A stretch of DNA of 64,000 nucleotides, taken from Phanerodontia chrysosporium. Its lineage: Eukaryota; Basidiomycota; Agaricomycetes; Polyporales; Phanerochaetaceae. Positions 1-10,349 of this stretch are shown piece after piece; the stretch's first letter is position 1, and each line of letters starts with the position of its first letter. The stretch spans positions 124,001 to 188,000 of the forward strand of contig MJGA01000015.1 in assembly GCA_001910725.1 (NCBI GenBank), read 5' to 3'. The translations under genes and the position numbers were made by a program. A model generated the notes under the pieces. The model saw nothing but the letters and a program-made list of their open reading frames with translations, had not been told where the DNA came from and did not search any database.

Positions 1-2
1 GG

Positions 3-607
3 AGTGTCGACAGTACAAGTTCAAACAACTCCGCATCAACGTCCACTTCTGCGACATCCGCGGCCACAACATCAGGTCTGCTGGCGATCACATGCCCGGA
101 CATACTCGAAGACGAGGATGGCGAGGACGAACGGCCGCCGGTGCTCTCCATCAGCGACGAGCAGGTCGACGAGCATCCGTTCGACCCAAGCATCCCAGAC
201 GAGATGTACTGGCGCATGATGCAGCACGCTGCATCGTCCGCGCCCGCCTCGCCAGTCTCGAGCAGCTTCCACGACCGCGTCAGCCGCCTCTTTGCGGCAC
301 ACATGCCGCATCGCGCGGGCGCGCTGCCGACGGCGACAGTCAGCCCTCCCACACAGGAGCCACACCGCGCGTCTGCCTCGTGGCTGTCGAAGCTGCGAGC
401 GCGCCGCGAGTCCACAACACGGAGGGGCCGGACCCTGCGAGCCCAGAGGCACCAGAGGAGGGCACGGTCCTGTCGTGCACGAAGCGCCCGCGGAAGAGCC
501 TGCGCCTCGTCTCGCTGGACCAGGCACAGCAGCGCGAGGACATCATCCACCGGCCGGAGGGCTTCGAGCTTACTGAGCACAAGGGTGGTTCCGTTGACTC
601 GCATTAG
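3..607 (+). CDS. 3' end of an unrecognised protein gene, open at the left edge, one-base frameshift
   Basis: The frame is open from base 3, so the start lies outside the window. The visible part begins with a Ser/Thr/Asn-rich stretch, then an acidic segment (LEDEDGEDERPP), then a His/Arg-rich region with SWLSKLRARRE near base 400. From about base 420 the coding character moves to the next frame, which runs through PRKSLRLVSLDQAQQ and a closing PEGFELTEH segment to the stop at 605-607. The shift equals one missing base, the same defect seen in several other genes here, so I join the two parts. If there is no frameshift, the first frame ends at 620. No domain is recognised and no function is proposed. 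The composition suggests a largely disordered, possibly nuclear regulatory protein, but that is inference. Confidence 0.5.
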   Translation, partial: CRQYKFKQLRINVHFCDIRGHNIRSAGDHMPGHTRRRGWRGRTAAGALHQRRAGRRASVRPKHPRRDVLAHDAARCIVRARLASLEQLPRPRQPPLCGTHAASRGRAADGDSQPSHTGATPRVCLVAVEAASAPRVHNTEGPDPASPEAPEEGTVLSCTKRPRKSLRLVSLDQAQQREDIIHRPEGFELTEHKGGSVDSH

Positions 608-818
608 AGACCTGTGGTGATATTCGGACTTGAATCGCGCAGCTGGACTGTGCGGCAGGTCCACCGTGCCATGTACAATGTGCGCAGTGAATACAGGTGC
701 AATGACTCGAACCTCGCGCTCGGTCCCCGTGCCGATGCAATGCAGTCTGCCAGCGCCGCCCGCGCCGCGCTACGAAGGGCGCTGAATGTGTCGGCCGAAG
801 AAGCGTTGATGTGCAGCC

Positions 819-826
819 TATATATT
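819..826 (+). promoter_or_regulatory. TATA-like box of the methyltransferase gene
   Basis: TATATATT lies 41 bp before the ATG at 867. The spacing suits a TATA box with a short 5' leader. There is no other evidence. Confidence 0.35.
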
Positions 827-866
827 GTGAAGGTGAGCAGGCTGGACGTCCGCATCCTGACACACT

Positions 867-2008
867 ATGGCGACCTACACAAGTGCTACGTATAACGCAG
901 CGAGGTATGCGGCAATCCGGCCTACGTACCCCAAGCAGCTCTTCGACTTCGTGTTTCGCTATCACGAGGGCGGGACAAAGGCGCGCTGGGAGACTGCAGT
1001 GGATATCGGCTGTGGGACTGGTGCGTATCTGCATCATCATAATGCAGTGAGATGCGAATGCGCTGACTGGAACGTAGGCCATGCCACAGTCGAACTGACT
1101 GCTTTCAAACATGTCATCGGTGTTGATCCAGCAGCACGATGATCAAACAAGCCGAGACGCATATTGGGACGACTACCCATCCTGGAGAATTGCAGTTCAA
1201 GCAATCCAAAGCTGAAGAGCTGACGTTTCTGGACGATGCCAGTGTCGATATGATCACTTCAGGTATGTTTTAAGTGGCAGTGGGCGGATGGACCTGACAA
1301 ACATGCCTGCGACTAGCTCAAGCGGCCCATTGGTTCGACTGGAAAAAGCTCTGGCCAGAGGCAGCCAGGGTTTTGAGGCAGCATGGCACGCTAGCCGTAT
1401 GGGTATGCACCTCTCCTCGATTATATTGGCGCACGATGGTGTAGTAACTGCAATCTAGGGATATTCTGAATTTCGTCTTCCTGAATATCCCTCGGCGGCG
1501 GATCTCATTCGCGATTACTCTCGAGGAACTGATCCGGAGAAGTCGCTGGGGCCTCACTGGGAGCAACCAGGTAGGGGCATCCTAGATGACCACCTTGTCG
1601 CTCTTCCCGATCCCAGCGCTGTTGTCCCTGGCAAGTTCGAAGATTTTCAGCGCATCTATTTTACTGGTGCGTACTCGTCACCAGTAGTAGCCAAACTACT
1701 GCACATTACCACATGCGTCCCGGATAGGCGGTTATCATCCACACCTCCCTTCACCACGTCCCGTGATCTTGCGGAAGCAGATGACGTGGGACGACCTACT
1801 TTCCTACCTCTACACGTACAGCTCCTTCCATACATACCAAACCAGGTACCCCGCAGACAAGGAGAATCCAGCCGGCGACATCGCGAGGCGTTTTCGTGAC
1901 AAGCTGAGGGAGTGTGTCGCAGAGCAAGAAGATGGTACAATCCCGAAGGACACCGACGAAATTGACGTCGAATGGCCTGTGGCGCTCCTCCTTGCTCGGC
2001 GTGTCTAA
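867..2008 (+). CDS. SAM-dependent methyltransferase, trans-aconitate methyltransferase-like (Crg1/TMT family), one-base frameshift
   Basis: Five exons: 867-1020, 1078-1262, 1317-1402, 1459-1666 and 1728-2008, about 304 residues with one base restored. Class I methyltransferase motif I is VDIGCGTG at the end of exon 1. An acidic motif VIGVDP follows in exon 2, and SAQAAHWFDW spans the exon 2/3 junction; this signature is characteristic of fungal Tmt1/Crg1-type enzymes that methylate small carboxylic acids using S-adenosylmethionine. The Q-M-T-W-D-D-L-L-S-Y-L-Y-T-Y-S-S segment in exon 5 is the usual C-terminal block. After VDPAAR (about base 1138) the reading frame hits TGA at once, but coding resumes one base out of phase with MIKQAE, and every flanking exon phase agrees with a single missing base. 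I read this as sequence error rather than a pseudogene. Substrate unknown; probably cytosolic. Confidence 0.85.
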
Positions 2009-2248
2009 TTCCAAACTACACTCCGGAGTTGGATTTATGAACAGTGTTCAGAAGATATATTAAAGATAGAGAAGAATGGTAATAAATATGGGGATGTACA
2101 ATGATATTATTGGGTCAAACCCACTGGTGACTGCGTATGGATATGAAGGAGTGAATGTAAGTATCCGCCGAGACACTACCGCTGCTGCTCATTACAACCT
2201 AATGGATGCAGTCAGCCACGAGGCTCCAAATAAGAGTGGCTAGAGGTC

Positions 2249-3442
2249 TTACCTTAAACGAGCCCTGCGGTGGCCTTCAACTTGTCTTGCAATCTCTATG
2301 CAAAGTCTCCGGTAGTACACAGCTGGTACGTCCTCGAGGGCGGGGAAATAGTCCTCAACGCCTTCCGACTGTCTTTCGACGGCGTGGCCGAGGAAATTCT
2401 TGGCCGCAGTGTAAACTTCGTCATTCCACCCCATGTGGCGTGCGACAAGTGCGGCCATGAAGCCTGTGGTCTTGTCGTGCGTGGAAAAGTCGTCCCAACC
2501 AGATCGGATTCGAGCGATCGCCCGCTCAATCTTGTAGCGCACTGCGAGCTTGAGCACCTCGTACATGCAGTGGATGCAGCTCAGTGGTCGGCGACCCTTC
2601 GAAAGGGCAGGGTAGCACAGATGTAGGAGGCACGAGAGTGTATAGCCAGTGGCCGAGATGCTCAGCGTCGGGACAGCAGCACCAGAGCCCTTCGCCGAGT
2701 CCACGAGCGCGGCGAACTCAGGCGACAGCTCGCGAAGCATCCCCTTGTGGAGGCGGAAGCCATGGCCGTCGGTGCTGCGGAGGACGATGTCGGCGCCGCG
2801 GAGCATGTACGGGTGCGCGCCGACCGTCGCGGGCGGGTGGCGGCACGGTGGCGGCACGGGTGGCGCGCAGAACACGACGGGCTGCCACGCGCAGAACTGC
2901 TCGAGGCGGCGAAATGCGCCCGCGGAGACGTGCGCGACGTCGGGGTGCCAGTCGGGCACTGGGTCGGACCCTGCGCTGCGGCAGCGCGCGGTGCGGAACT
3001 GGCCCGCGGCGAACTGTGCCTCGTCCTCGAGCCCCCGCTTGACGGCGGCGGCCCACGCCACGAGCGGTTCCGGCCGCGCCAGGCGGCGGAAGTGCGCGCG
3101 CATGTCTGCGACGACGCGCGGCATGTCGTACTTGGTCGCCGCCGCGAGGACCTCGCAGACGTCTGTGAGGTTGCAGTAGTCGGGCTGTACCACCGGATAG
3201 CACGCACGAAGCAAGAGCTCGAGGGTCTCGCCCTGTTCGGTGACATCGATAGGCTCCTCTGCACAGTCGGGAGGCTGTGGCAGGTCCAGCATGTCTTTGA
3301 AGAACTCGGAGGCCAGAGCAAGAATCAGCTTGTAAACTCTGAAGAGCCGGCCATCAGAGGAGCGAAGGAGAACAGTGGCCTCGCTAGGCTTGAAGTTGTC
3401 AAAGGGAGCATCTGCCCAGGTGTCGTCACGAAGGCCTGCCAT
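2249..3442 (-). CDS. protein with two BTB/POZ domains
   Basis: Single exon, 397 residues. The ATG at 3442 (MAGLRDD) is chosen because a TATA-like box lies about 90 bp upstream; the frame extends further but the extra residues look non-coding. The first BTB/POZ domain covers roughly residues 20-110 (ATVLLRSSDGRLFRVYKLIL, then FFKDMLDLP and a D-V-C-E-V-L-A-A-A-T-K-Y segment). A second related unit starts near residue 215 (ADIVLRSTDGHGFRLHKGML, then a Y-E-V-L-K-L-A-V-R-Y-K segment). This layout, with no Kelch or MATH partner, is a large expanded class in Agaricomycetes. BTB domains usually dimerise or link substrates to Cullin-3 ligases; which applies here cannot be seen. It is convergent with the methyltransferase gene, with 240 bp between stops. 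Confidence 0.85.
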   Translation of the reverse strand: MAGLRDDTWADAPFDNFKPSEATVLLRSSDGRLFRVYKLILALASEFFKDMLDLPQPPDCAEEPIDVTEQGETLELLLRACYPVVQPDYCNLTDVCEVLAAATKYDMPRVVADMRAHFRRLARPEPLVAWAAAVKRGLEDEAQFAAGQFRTARCRSAGSDPVPDWHPDVAHVSAGAFRRLEQFCAWQPVVFCAPPVPPPCRHPPATVGAHPYMLRGADIVLRSTDGHGFRLHKGMLRELSPEFAALVDSAKGSGAAVPTLSISATGYTLSCLLHLCYPALSKGRRPLSCIHCMYEVLKLAVRYKIERAIARIRSGWDDFSTHDKTTGFMAALVARHMGWNDEVYTAAKNFLGHAVERQSEGVEDYFPALEDVPAVYYRRLCIEIARQVEGHRRARLR

Positions 3443-3530
3443 CGTGTCAGGGAGCTGTAGATCGAACTGAAGAGGTCGAAGGAGTGTGGTGGAAAAGGAG
3501 AAGATGGTAACACAGCATAAAAAAGGCGAC

Positions 3531-3540
3531 AATATATATC
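3531..3540 (-). promoter_or_regulatory. TATA-like box of the double-BTB gene
   Basis: On the minus strand GATATATATT lies about 90 bp before the ATG at 3442, in the 275 bp between this gene and the UTP7 stop. Confidence 0.35.
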
Positions 3541-3717
3541 CCACGCCAAAAGCCCAAGGTGGCCGTGGCGAGCTCTTTGTCGCGACGCGCTTAGTGGCCG
3601 AAACAAGACAACGCACCTTGACTAGATGAGTGACGCTCTTCGGACACAAGAGGAGGATAGTGTGTGTGAATGTCATCATCAGGAGTGTATAGCGCCAAGA
3701 CCACCACCGAAGAGGAC

Positions 3718-5864
3718 CTATGTCGGCCGCCTGAAACGGTCGAGCGCGGATGGTTTCCGTTCCACCGCCTCGCCTCGCGCAATCGCGATGGCCTTTTTGC
3801 GTTCTTCTCTCTGCTTCTCCAACTTTGCGCGGACAGCGACCTACACGACCAGGCATGAGACACAAGCATACAAATTTTGCTGACGGGACTTACAGCCTTC
3901 GGATCGATGACGTTCTTCCTCTGCTTGCGCAGGTATCGCTTGAGGCTCTTGTTCTTTCCGCGCATCTTCTTCTTCTCCTTCTCTGCCTTTGACATCCGGC
4001 TTGATGCAGCCTCGCCATCGCCGCCCTCGACGTTGTCGTTCTCGTCCGCATCCTCCGTCTCGTCTGCCTTGCCTGAGACGCGCAGACGCTCGAGGCGTGG
4101 AAGGCGTGCGAAGGGTATGTCGGTCTTGTCGTTGACCGCGGTCGTAAGCTTCGGCTCGGGCGCGAGAGATCCAATGAACTCCGGGTCGAGCGTAATGGCG
4201 TCCGGTTGAATCTGCAAAAACACCGTGAGCCTCACAGTATATTACCACTTCAGATGTAAACCGGACGCACCTTGTCAAGCAAGTTCTTGACTTCGCGCTC
4301 TCTCCGGGCCTTCTTGTTCTCGAACGGATCGGCTTCCGAGCTGTCGAAGTTCGGCTCTCCGGCGCCAGGGATCAGGATGCTCGAGAGACCGGCCGCGTGA
4401 CCGATGGTCAGGATATCCTGGAAGGGGCAAAAACGCACGGACACCAGCGGGCGATGGGGTATCGGGTGCGTGAGGTATAGTGGTGGCTGTATCGAGCCAG
4501 TGAATGGCTGCTGTATTGCCGGTTTCGCGTAGGTCTAAGCAGTGGCGTCAGCAATGTCACCATCGAGAGGTACCCGCCATGCTCACGTTGACGCTGCCGC
4601 CAGTGGCGACGGCTAACACGCCCTTCTGGCTCCATTCAAGCTCGGCGCCGCCCCCTCGCGTTTTCCATTCCCTGACCGCACCCTTCCAGTTCCTGCAGTC
4701 CCACACTTTCACGGTGCCGTCTTGGCCAGAGGTGGCCATGTACCGGCCGCCAGAGCTGGGGTCTACACTTAGTCCCACTACGGGCCCTAGGTGGGCGAGC
4801 AAACGAACGGCGGGGTGCGGCAGGTTCGGCGTCCAGAGGGTCACCGTGCCGTTCTGGTGACCGAGGTGGATGACAGCATTGTGCTGGTTCTGGCACATGG
4901 TGTTGCAAGCACCTAGTTTTGTTCGGTGCTCAGCAACAATCTTGCCAGTGGATGTATCTTGGTATTTCAACCAGCCGGTGTTTCCCTATAAATACATGAG
5001 CGACGTCCATGCATGTTAACGCATTTACGCACCACGCTCGCTAGCAACCAATGGTAGGCAGAAACTCGAGCCGCGTTGGCTCAATATGGTTTTTCAACCT
5101 ATGGAGTTCTACACCATCCCTGTCGTATATGAAGACATACTTCTTCTGTGCGACGGCATAGTGCGAATGATCATGAAGGAAGCTGGCAACCCTCTATAAG
5201 CAGAGGACTGAAGAGCTTACTGGACCTGCACGTACGTTATGTCGCGACATGTCTCGCCAAGCTGGAGTTCCGAGTGCATGGTTCCTGTTTGCCAGTCGAA
5301 AGTCGCGACGTGACCCTTATGGCCGACAATGGCCATATGTCTAGACAGCAACGCGATGAGCCAGTAGAACGATACCTGGCTGCATACCACACACCTTCCG
5401 TTTCTTGTGTACCGCGAGCGATACGGACCACCATCAAGCACCCACTCTTTTCTTCCTCTTGCTGCCTCCTGCCCGGCTGCCTGCACCACCTCGCTTTGGC
5501 CGACCCTCCATGTCTTTTCAAGCTCGCCCTCCACCTCAATCATTCCCGCCTCCTCCGTCAGCAGCAGCTCAGCATCCTTCAACAATGCCTTCTGCCGCGC
5601 GGCAAGCGTCGACTGTCGTGTAAGCTGAGTACGAAGCTTCTTGTTCGTGATATGATTATATTTGTTGACACCCTCCGGCGGAGGAGACGTGGGGCGTAGA
5701 GATGGAGGAAGCGCAGTATGTTGTGCGACAGAGTTTAGTGTTTTGTCATGACCGCCGTCGGCCTGCTTCGAACTACTTGGTTTGCTACGGCGGTCATCCT
5801 TGTCTGTCTTGCGCCTTTTCGACACTGGCCGTATGGCATCCGCTTTTGCGAAGAGGGAGTCCAT
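3718..5864 (-). CDS. UTP7: U3 snoRNP / SSU processome WD-repeat protein UTP7 (WDR46/BING4 family), one-base frameshift
   Basis: Seven exons: 5864-5395, 5340-5236, 5191-5033, 4985-4587, 4534-4271, 4211-3894 and 3840-3718, about 612 residues. Family blocks appear in order: GPYRSRYTRNGR, GHKGHVATFDWQTG, ETCRDIT, AVAQKKYVFIYDRDGVELHR, GHQNGTVTLWTP, then RFCPFQDILTIGHAAGLSSI and PGAGEPNFDS, ending in a basic Lys/Arg-rich tail. UTP7 acts in the nucleolus in early 18S rRNA processing and should be essential. Exon 5191-5033 is one base too short for its neighbours and holds an in-frame stop (cc-TACCAT near 5056); adding one base restores the expected P-Y-H-W-L-L segment, so the break is very probably an assembly error. 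The start ATG at 5864 sits just after an apparent intron acceptor, so there may be an upstream exon or a spliced 5' leader (see 5865-6160). Confidence 0.9.
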
Positions 5865-6160
5865 CACGAGAGCCTATAGCAAATAAATGAAAAGACTGAG
5901 ACTGAGTATAAGCCATGCATACTTACACCCGTAACTGAGGACAGAAGAAGGAGATGTGCGGTGCACTCAAGCAGCGGACGAAAGTGCAGAGAAATAATAG
6001 ACGCCCAATATTGATCGCCTCGATCTGAGATCCATCCGCATCAACCGCAGAGGTTCGCGGTTCGGACTTGTAGCTCACTCCTCGACCTCCACTGTTGTCT
6101 CGTCCGCTCATTATGTAGGCTCCTTACTCGCGTATTCCTGACACTCTAATTGATGATTAG
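5865..6160. other. divergent UTP7/IES6 promoter and spliced 5' leaders
   Basis: On the minus strand a good intron (donor GTAAGT near 5927, acceptor TGCTATAG ending near 5877) lies directly before the UTP7 start, preceded by an open frame from an ATG at 6111 (MSGRDNSGG). This could be UTP7 coding sequence or 5' leader. On the plus strand the second IES6 exon starts at 6161 after an acceptor and the frame is closed immediately upstream, so the first IES6 exon must also lie here and overlap the UTP7 leader. I could not place that exon. Confidence 0.4.
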
Positions 6161-6863
6161 GCCCCAAAGGGATCCGGAAAGAAGAAGCTCGCAGCCGCAG
6201 CAGAATCTGATCCGTCCAGTCCCCCAGTACCCGTGAGCGTCGATGAACTATCCTCTCTCAAACGTTGGCTAATCAGGCACAGTCGCTAGCGGAACAGCTC
6301 TCGTATCTACACTACCCGAAACCATTCAAGAACCCGAATTATACAAAGAATGTCAACCGTCGAACAAAGAACCTCAAAGCAGTTTTGACCCAGGAACGCG
6401 AACGCGAACGCGTCGAGCGAGAACGGAGACGGCAGGAGCGCGAGGAAAAGATGGATGTAGATGGCGCTGTTACTGTAGATGAAGCACAGGAAGAGGAGCT
6501 CCCGACATGTGAGTGTTGTCCCTCGTACCGCAAGAACAAAGAATGACGCCTCATGTTTTCAAGACTCCTCAATCGAAGCGCCGCCTTCTGTCTTGCCTCA
6601 ACGGAAGTACTGTGACATTACAGGTCTTGAGGTATGCTGGCTGGTCTTCATCGCTCGAGCGCCACTCACATCCACCAGGGTCCGTATACCGATCCAGCTA
6701 CCGGATTGCGGTACCATGACAAGAGCATATACGAGACAATCAAGGGATTAGTATGTGCTAGCCCTTCAGAGCTACGTTCAGCACTAATAGTCACCTTCCT
6801 TAGAATGCAAGTGCTGCCAAGGACTATCTTGCCGCAAGAGGTGTCAACCCCATCGTCAAGTAA
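6161..6863 (+). CDS. IES6: INO80 chromatin-remodelling complex subunit IES6 (YL1 C-terminal domain)
   Basis: Exons seen: 6161-6232, 6277-6508, 6564-6631, 6679-6750 and 6804-6863; an upstream first exon with the ATG is missing from this model. All phases agree. The conserved fungal Ies6 block YPKPFKNPNYTK is followed by a coiled, Arg/Glu-rich segment (about residues 60-85 of the visible part). The YL1-C domain (KYCDITGLEGPYTDP, then LRYHDKSIYE and a closing AKDYLAARGVNPIVK) ends exactly at the stop. Ies6 pairs with Arp5 in the INO80 nucleosome remodeller in the nucleus. The normal C-terminus and clean splice phases show an intact gene. Divergent from UTP7. Confidence 0.88.
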
Positions 6864-7258
6864 TTACGAGACTTGAAGAACATGTTACGTTCTGCTGTTC
6901 CTCACCAATCCAACTCTTTGGTTCCCTGGATGTACTTTGCTGTATGTATGATAATCACTTGAGACACTGATCATATGTCTATTTATGCAGTCCGCGCTCC
7001 TGCCTTAAGACCTTTTAGTCACTTTGACACGAAGTTACCCACTGACGTGATTGAATGCATAGGTTAAGTACAAAAGCGTGAGTAGACTCCCCACATATAC
7101 ATTTTTGGTTGTTAGACTAATAGAATGACACAGAACTATCATACACATACAGTCACAGTTGTTACAGGGATATAATTCATACTACACTCTGGCATTCCAT
7201 GGCGACCGGCGCCAGCGTCGAATGGATCCTCAAGGCCCGCAAATCCCGAGACAAAACA
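6864..7258. other. intergenic, convergent 3' ends
   Basis: AT-richer sequence between the IES6 stop and the end of the DUF6535 gene. I see no coding frame, tRNA or repeat. Confidence 0.5.
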
Positions 7259-10183
7259 CTACTCTTTTGCTGACGGGCCATCTGGCGAGTCCGCTTCTTG
7301 ATCGTTCTGGCTATCCTGTTCCCCTATGTCGCGGTCCCCTTCATCAGACGTACTCGGTGTTGGCGGCCGTGGATCATCTACGGGCGTGTAGGGTCGGTCC
7401 CCGCTGAGGCTCTGATGTGAGCCGGAAAACATGCGCAGGACCTCCTCTGCAGTCATCAGGGGCAAGACTATCCCCGTATGGTGCCCTCCAGTCACGGGCA
7501 TCCCCATTGGAGGCGTCGACATCGCGAACGCGATCTGCGGTTCTGGCATCTGGGGTTGGGCAGCCAACAGCTCGGCGACGGCGTCATGGAATGACTCGAA
7601 GCGCGGGATATCTGAAGCGCTGTCGCCGGAGACTATACCGGTTTCGAAGACGTGCGGACACCGCGGGCAATGACTGTTTCTGCCCATTGCTTGGTGCGCC
7701 ATTTTTCTCAGCCGCGATATGGACAGTTGCACCCCTGTAGAAGACGACGTGTGGCCGCCCATGTGTCTGTCCTCGGCCTCCACTAGCTCCGGGATCAACT
7801 GCCTCTCCGCCACCGATCGCGCGAGCACCTCGAGAAGTTGGCAAAGCGCAGGACCCTGGCCAAGCTGGACGAGCTTGGTGTGCAGTATCTGGCGTTGAAG
7901 AAGGCGCGGCCAGGGCAGGGAGTCAAAGCACCCGCAGTTAAAGATGCCGTGCTCGAAAGCGTATTCTGCCAGCCCGATCATTCTTTGGAGAATAGTCGCG
8001 GCGCGAACACACGCGGCATCGTTGGTGGGCGCTTCGGACGTGGTGCACATGCGCAGCCAGCGACTCGTCAGGAGAACGAAGAGGTTAAGGTCCTCGTCAA
8101 CGCAAGATCCAAAGTCACGCCCGTGGTCGAACCATGCAACGATGAGCGCGCTAAGCCCATCGAAGGTGGTGCCGTACACATTCTCCGTCGCTAACCGTCC
8201 GAGTCAGCCAAGATGAACTTCACAGGTAAGTCTGTCACACACCTGTGAGACCCGAGTCTGGCGAATAACTAAATCTAACGTTCAGCTCGGCGGCAACCAC
8301 GATCGCAGATGACCACAACCCGGGGTAGTGGTGGATCACGATGTCGCGGACTGTGCTCTCGGAGATGAAGGCATGTATCCATGCGAGGTCGAGGCTCGTC
8401 TCGTTCCGCCGCACGCCGGACTTCCACACGTCGAGGAGGGCGCACATGAGCTCCAGCACCCGCCTAACCATTGTCGGCATCAGCTCCTTCTCGTTGTCTG
8501 CCTTGTGGGCGTCCGGTAAGTGCATAACGGCGTACGCGAGGTCCAACGCGAGCAGTGGCGCAAGGAGGCTGCTTCGGACGTCGTCGTACACCCCGCGCGA
8601 CGTGCCCCTGTCGAACAGGGCCGCATCGTTGATCATTGCGACGATGCGCATGTCGTCCCGCACGCGCCGGCGCTCGAAGATGAACAGTCGCGCGAACAAC
8701 CTGCGAAAGAATGCGACCTGCTCGGCCCACCCACCCGGCAGGGGCGTGTTGTACCCCCAAATCCTCGCCTCGCCGAGGAGGCACCAATCTGTGAGCATCC
8801 GCGTCTGCGGTTCGTACGGCTTGTAAGGGTTGTAGCCGCGCCCTGCAATGGCGGGATGGATTGTGCTGATGCACCGCTGCAACCTCGTACGCATGCTCAC
8901 GTCGGGCATGCACGCTGGACCCATAGCAGGGAATGGAAGAGGGTTGTGACGTGGTGAATGTCCGTTGCGGTGTTTGGGATGATGAACTCGTCGTGTGGAA
9001 TCATTGGGTTCGGCGGGGAGACGAACTCGCCCTGCGGCGTCAGGTGTGTCTGTTCTTTGACGATCTCGTTCACGATGCTTTTCAGAACCTGAGCATTTGA
9101 TATCTGCCCAGCATTTTCCGTCTCGAAGTCGCGTTCCCTCCAGCTCTTGGCGGGGACCTCGAAGCGTATTTCCTTTCGAAAACGCAAGTCCCGCTCAAGG
9201 TTGATTCCGAGCACGGCGAGGAAGCAGTGCAACCCCCACTCCGCGCGGGACCTGTGTAACTCTGGGTGTTCACGGATGCGGCGGACGTTGTCGGCGTAGT
9301 CTTCCCAACGCTCACGACAGTACTGCACCGCAGCGCACGCAAAGTCGTACAGCACCGCGAGCGCCCAAGCCGTGGGCGACCGGTATGGGCAGCGCCTGAA
9401 GAAGATCGGGAGGACTGTGAAGGCCGAGACGATGCCGAGGAAGATGACGACGGCGACGGTGATGACAATGGCGACGATCGTGTCGAGCGTCCACAGCAGG
9501 ATGACGACGCCGACCAGGAAGAGGATCATGGCGAGCTCGAGCAGCGCGGGAACAGACGCGATGATGGCGCCGACGTTCCACTCATCCAAAGCGTCGAAGC
9601 GTGCCTGCCGCAGGAGCACGTTGTCCCGAGCGTTGGCGGTCGGGTGGCTCCAGAGCATGTACTCGCGGAGCCATTGCTTGGCAAGGATGCCGAAGAACGC
9701 AGCGGCGAGGCTAAAGATGAGGCTCAGGAAGAAGAGAGCGTTGATCCACCGCGCAGTGGTCGTGGTCGAAGAATTCTGCCCGTCGAGAATGCTCGAAATC
9801 GTTGCGTTGAGCGAGCCGAGGGACTGGCCAAGTTGCGATGATATGCCAGCGAGGAGCAGATTGGTGGTATCGTCCACTTGCAACATACCGTAGGTCTCTA
9901 CGACGAAAGCTGTAAGGACAGCGGAAAACAGACCAGCCTTGTAGATTTCCGGTCAGTGACACGTGCAATAGCTCTGCGGCATGCTTACAAATGTCAGCAG
10001 AGAGTCTATGTCTTCGGCATAGTTTTTGACCTTCACAACGTCAAACTTGAGCATGAAGTCTTCTACAGGTTGCCAGTCCAGGGCAGCATTGCTGTCAATC
10101 TGTCGAGGGTTACTCAGTACTCTACAGTTCCCCGACGGTCCTCATACCTGTTCCTGAGCTTTGGCCTTTCCCGCAGGATCCAT
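7259..10183 (-). CDS. DUF6535 family membrane protein
   Basis: Exons: 10183-10148, 10099-9989, 9937-8921, 8876-8243 and 8190-7259, about 909 residues from the conservative ATG at 10183. The DUF6535 signature is clear: DWQPVEDFMLKFDVVKV, then ED-IDSLLTFAGLFSAVL, TNLLLAGISSQL, and SLIFSLAAAFFGILAKQWLR. A second hydrophobic block (about residues 170-230) supplies two or three more membrane passes. The last 500 residues are soluble, helical and end in an acidic Pro/Asp/Ser tail. The family is expanded in Agaricomycetes and has no assigned function. Two points are open. In-frame sequence continues upstream through QPYQIPCEPRGTIG to an acceptor near 10265, so the true start is probably an upstream exon; an ATG at 10349 is followed at once by a donor. 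The step at 8921-8876 is either a 44 nt intron or a one-base deletion. Confidence 0.82.
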
Positions 10184-10349
10184 GGCCTGGCCGATCGTCC
10201 CTCTGGGTTCACAGGGGATCTGATAGGGCTGGGACTTGAAGCCGCACAGCTCTCCAGACTAGACTGAAGACGATGGCAGAGGTAAAGATGTGTAGAGCAA
10301 GCGCCGCCGCGAGAGTGGCAAGTCCGGTTCGCTGCCAGCAGTACACCAT

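Noticed and set aside
867..2008. Methyltransferase as a true pseudogene
   Set aside because: Only one base is wrong, all splice sites and motifs are intact, and the same defect occurs in essential genes nearby.
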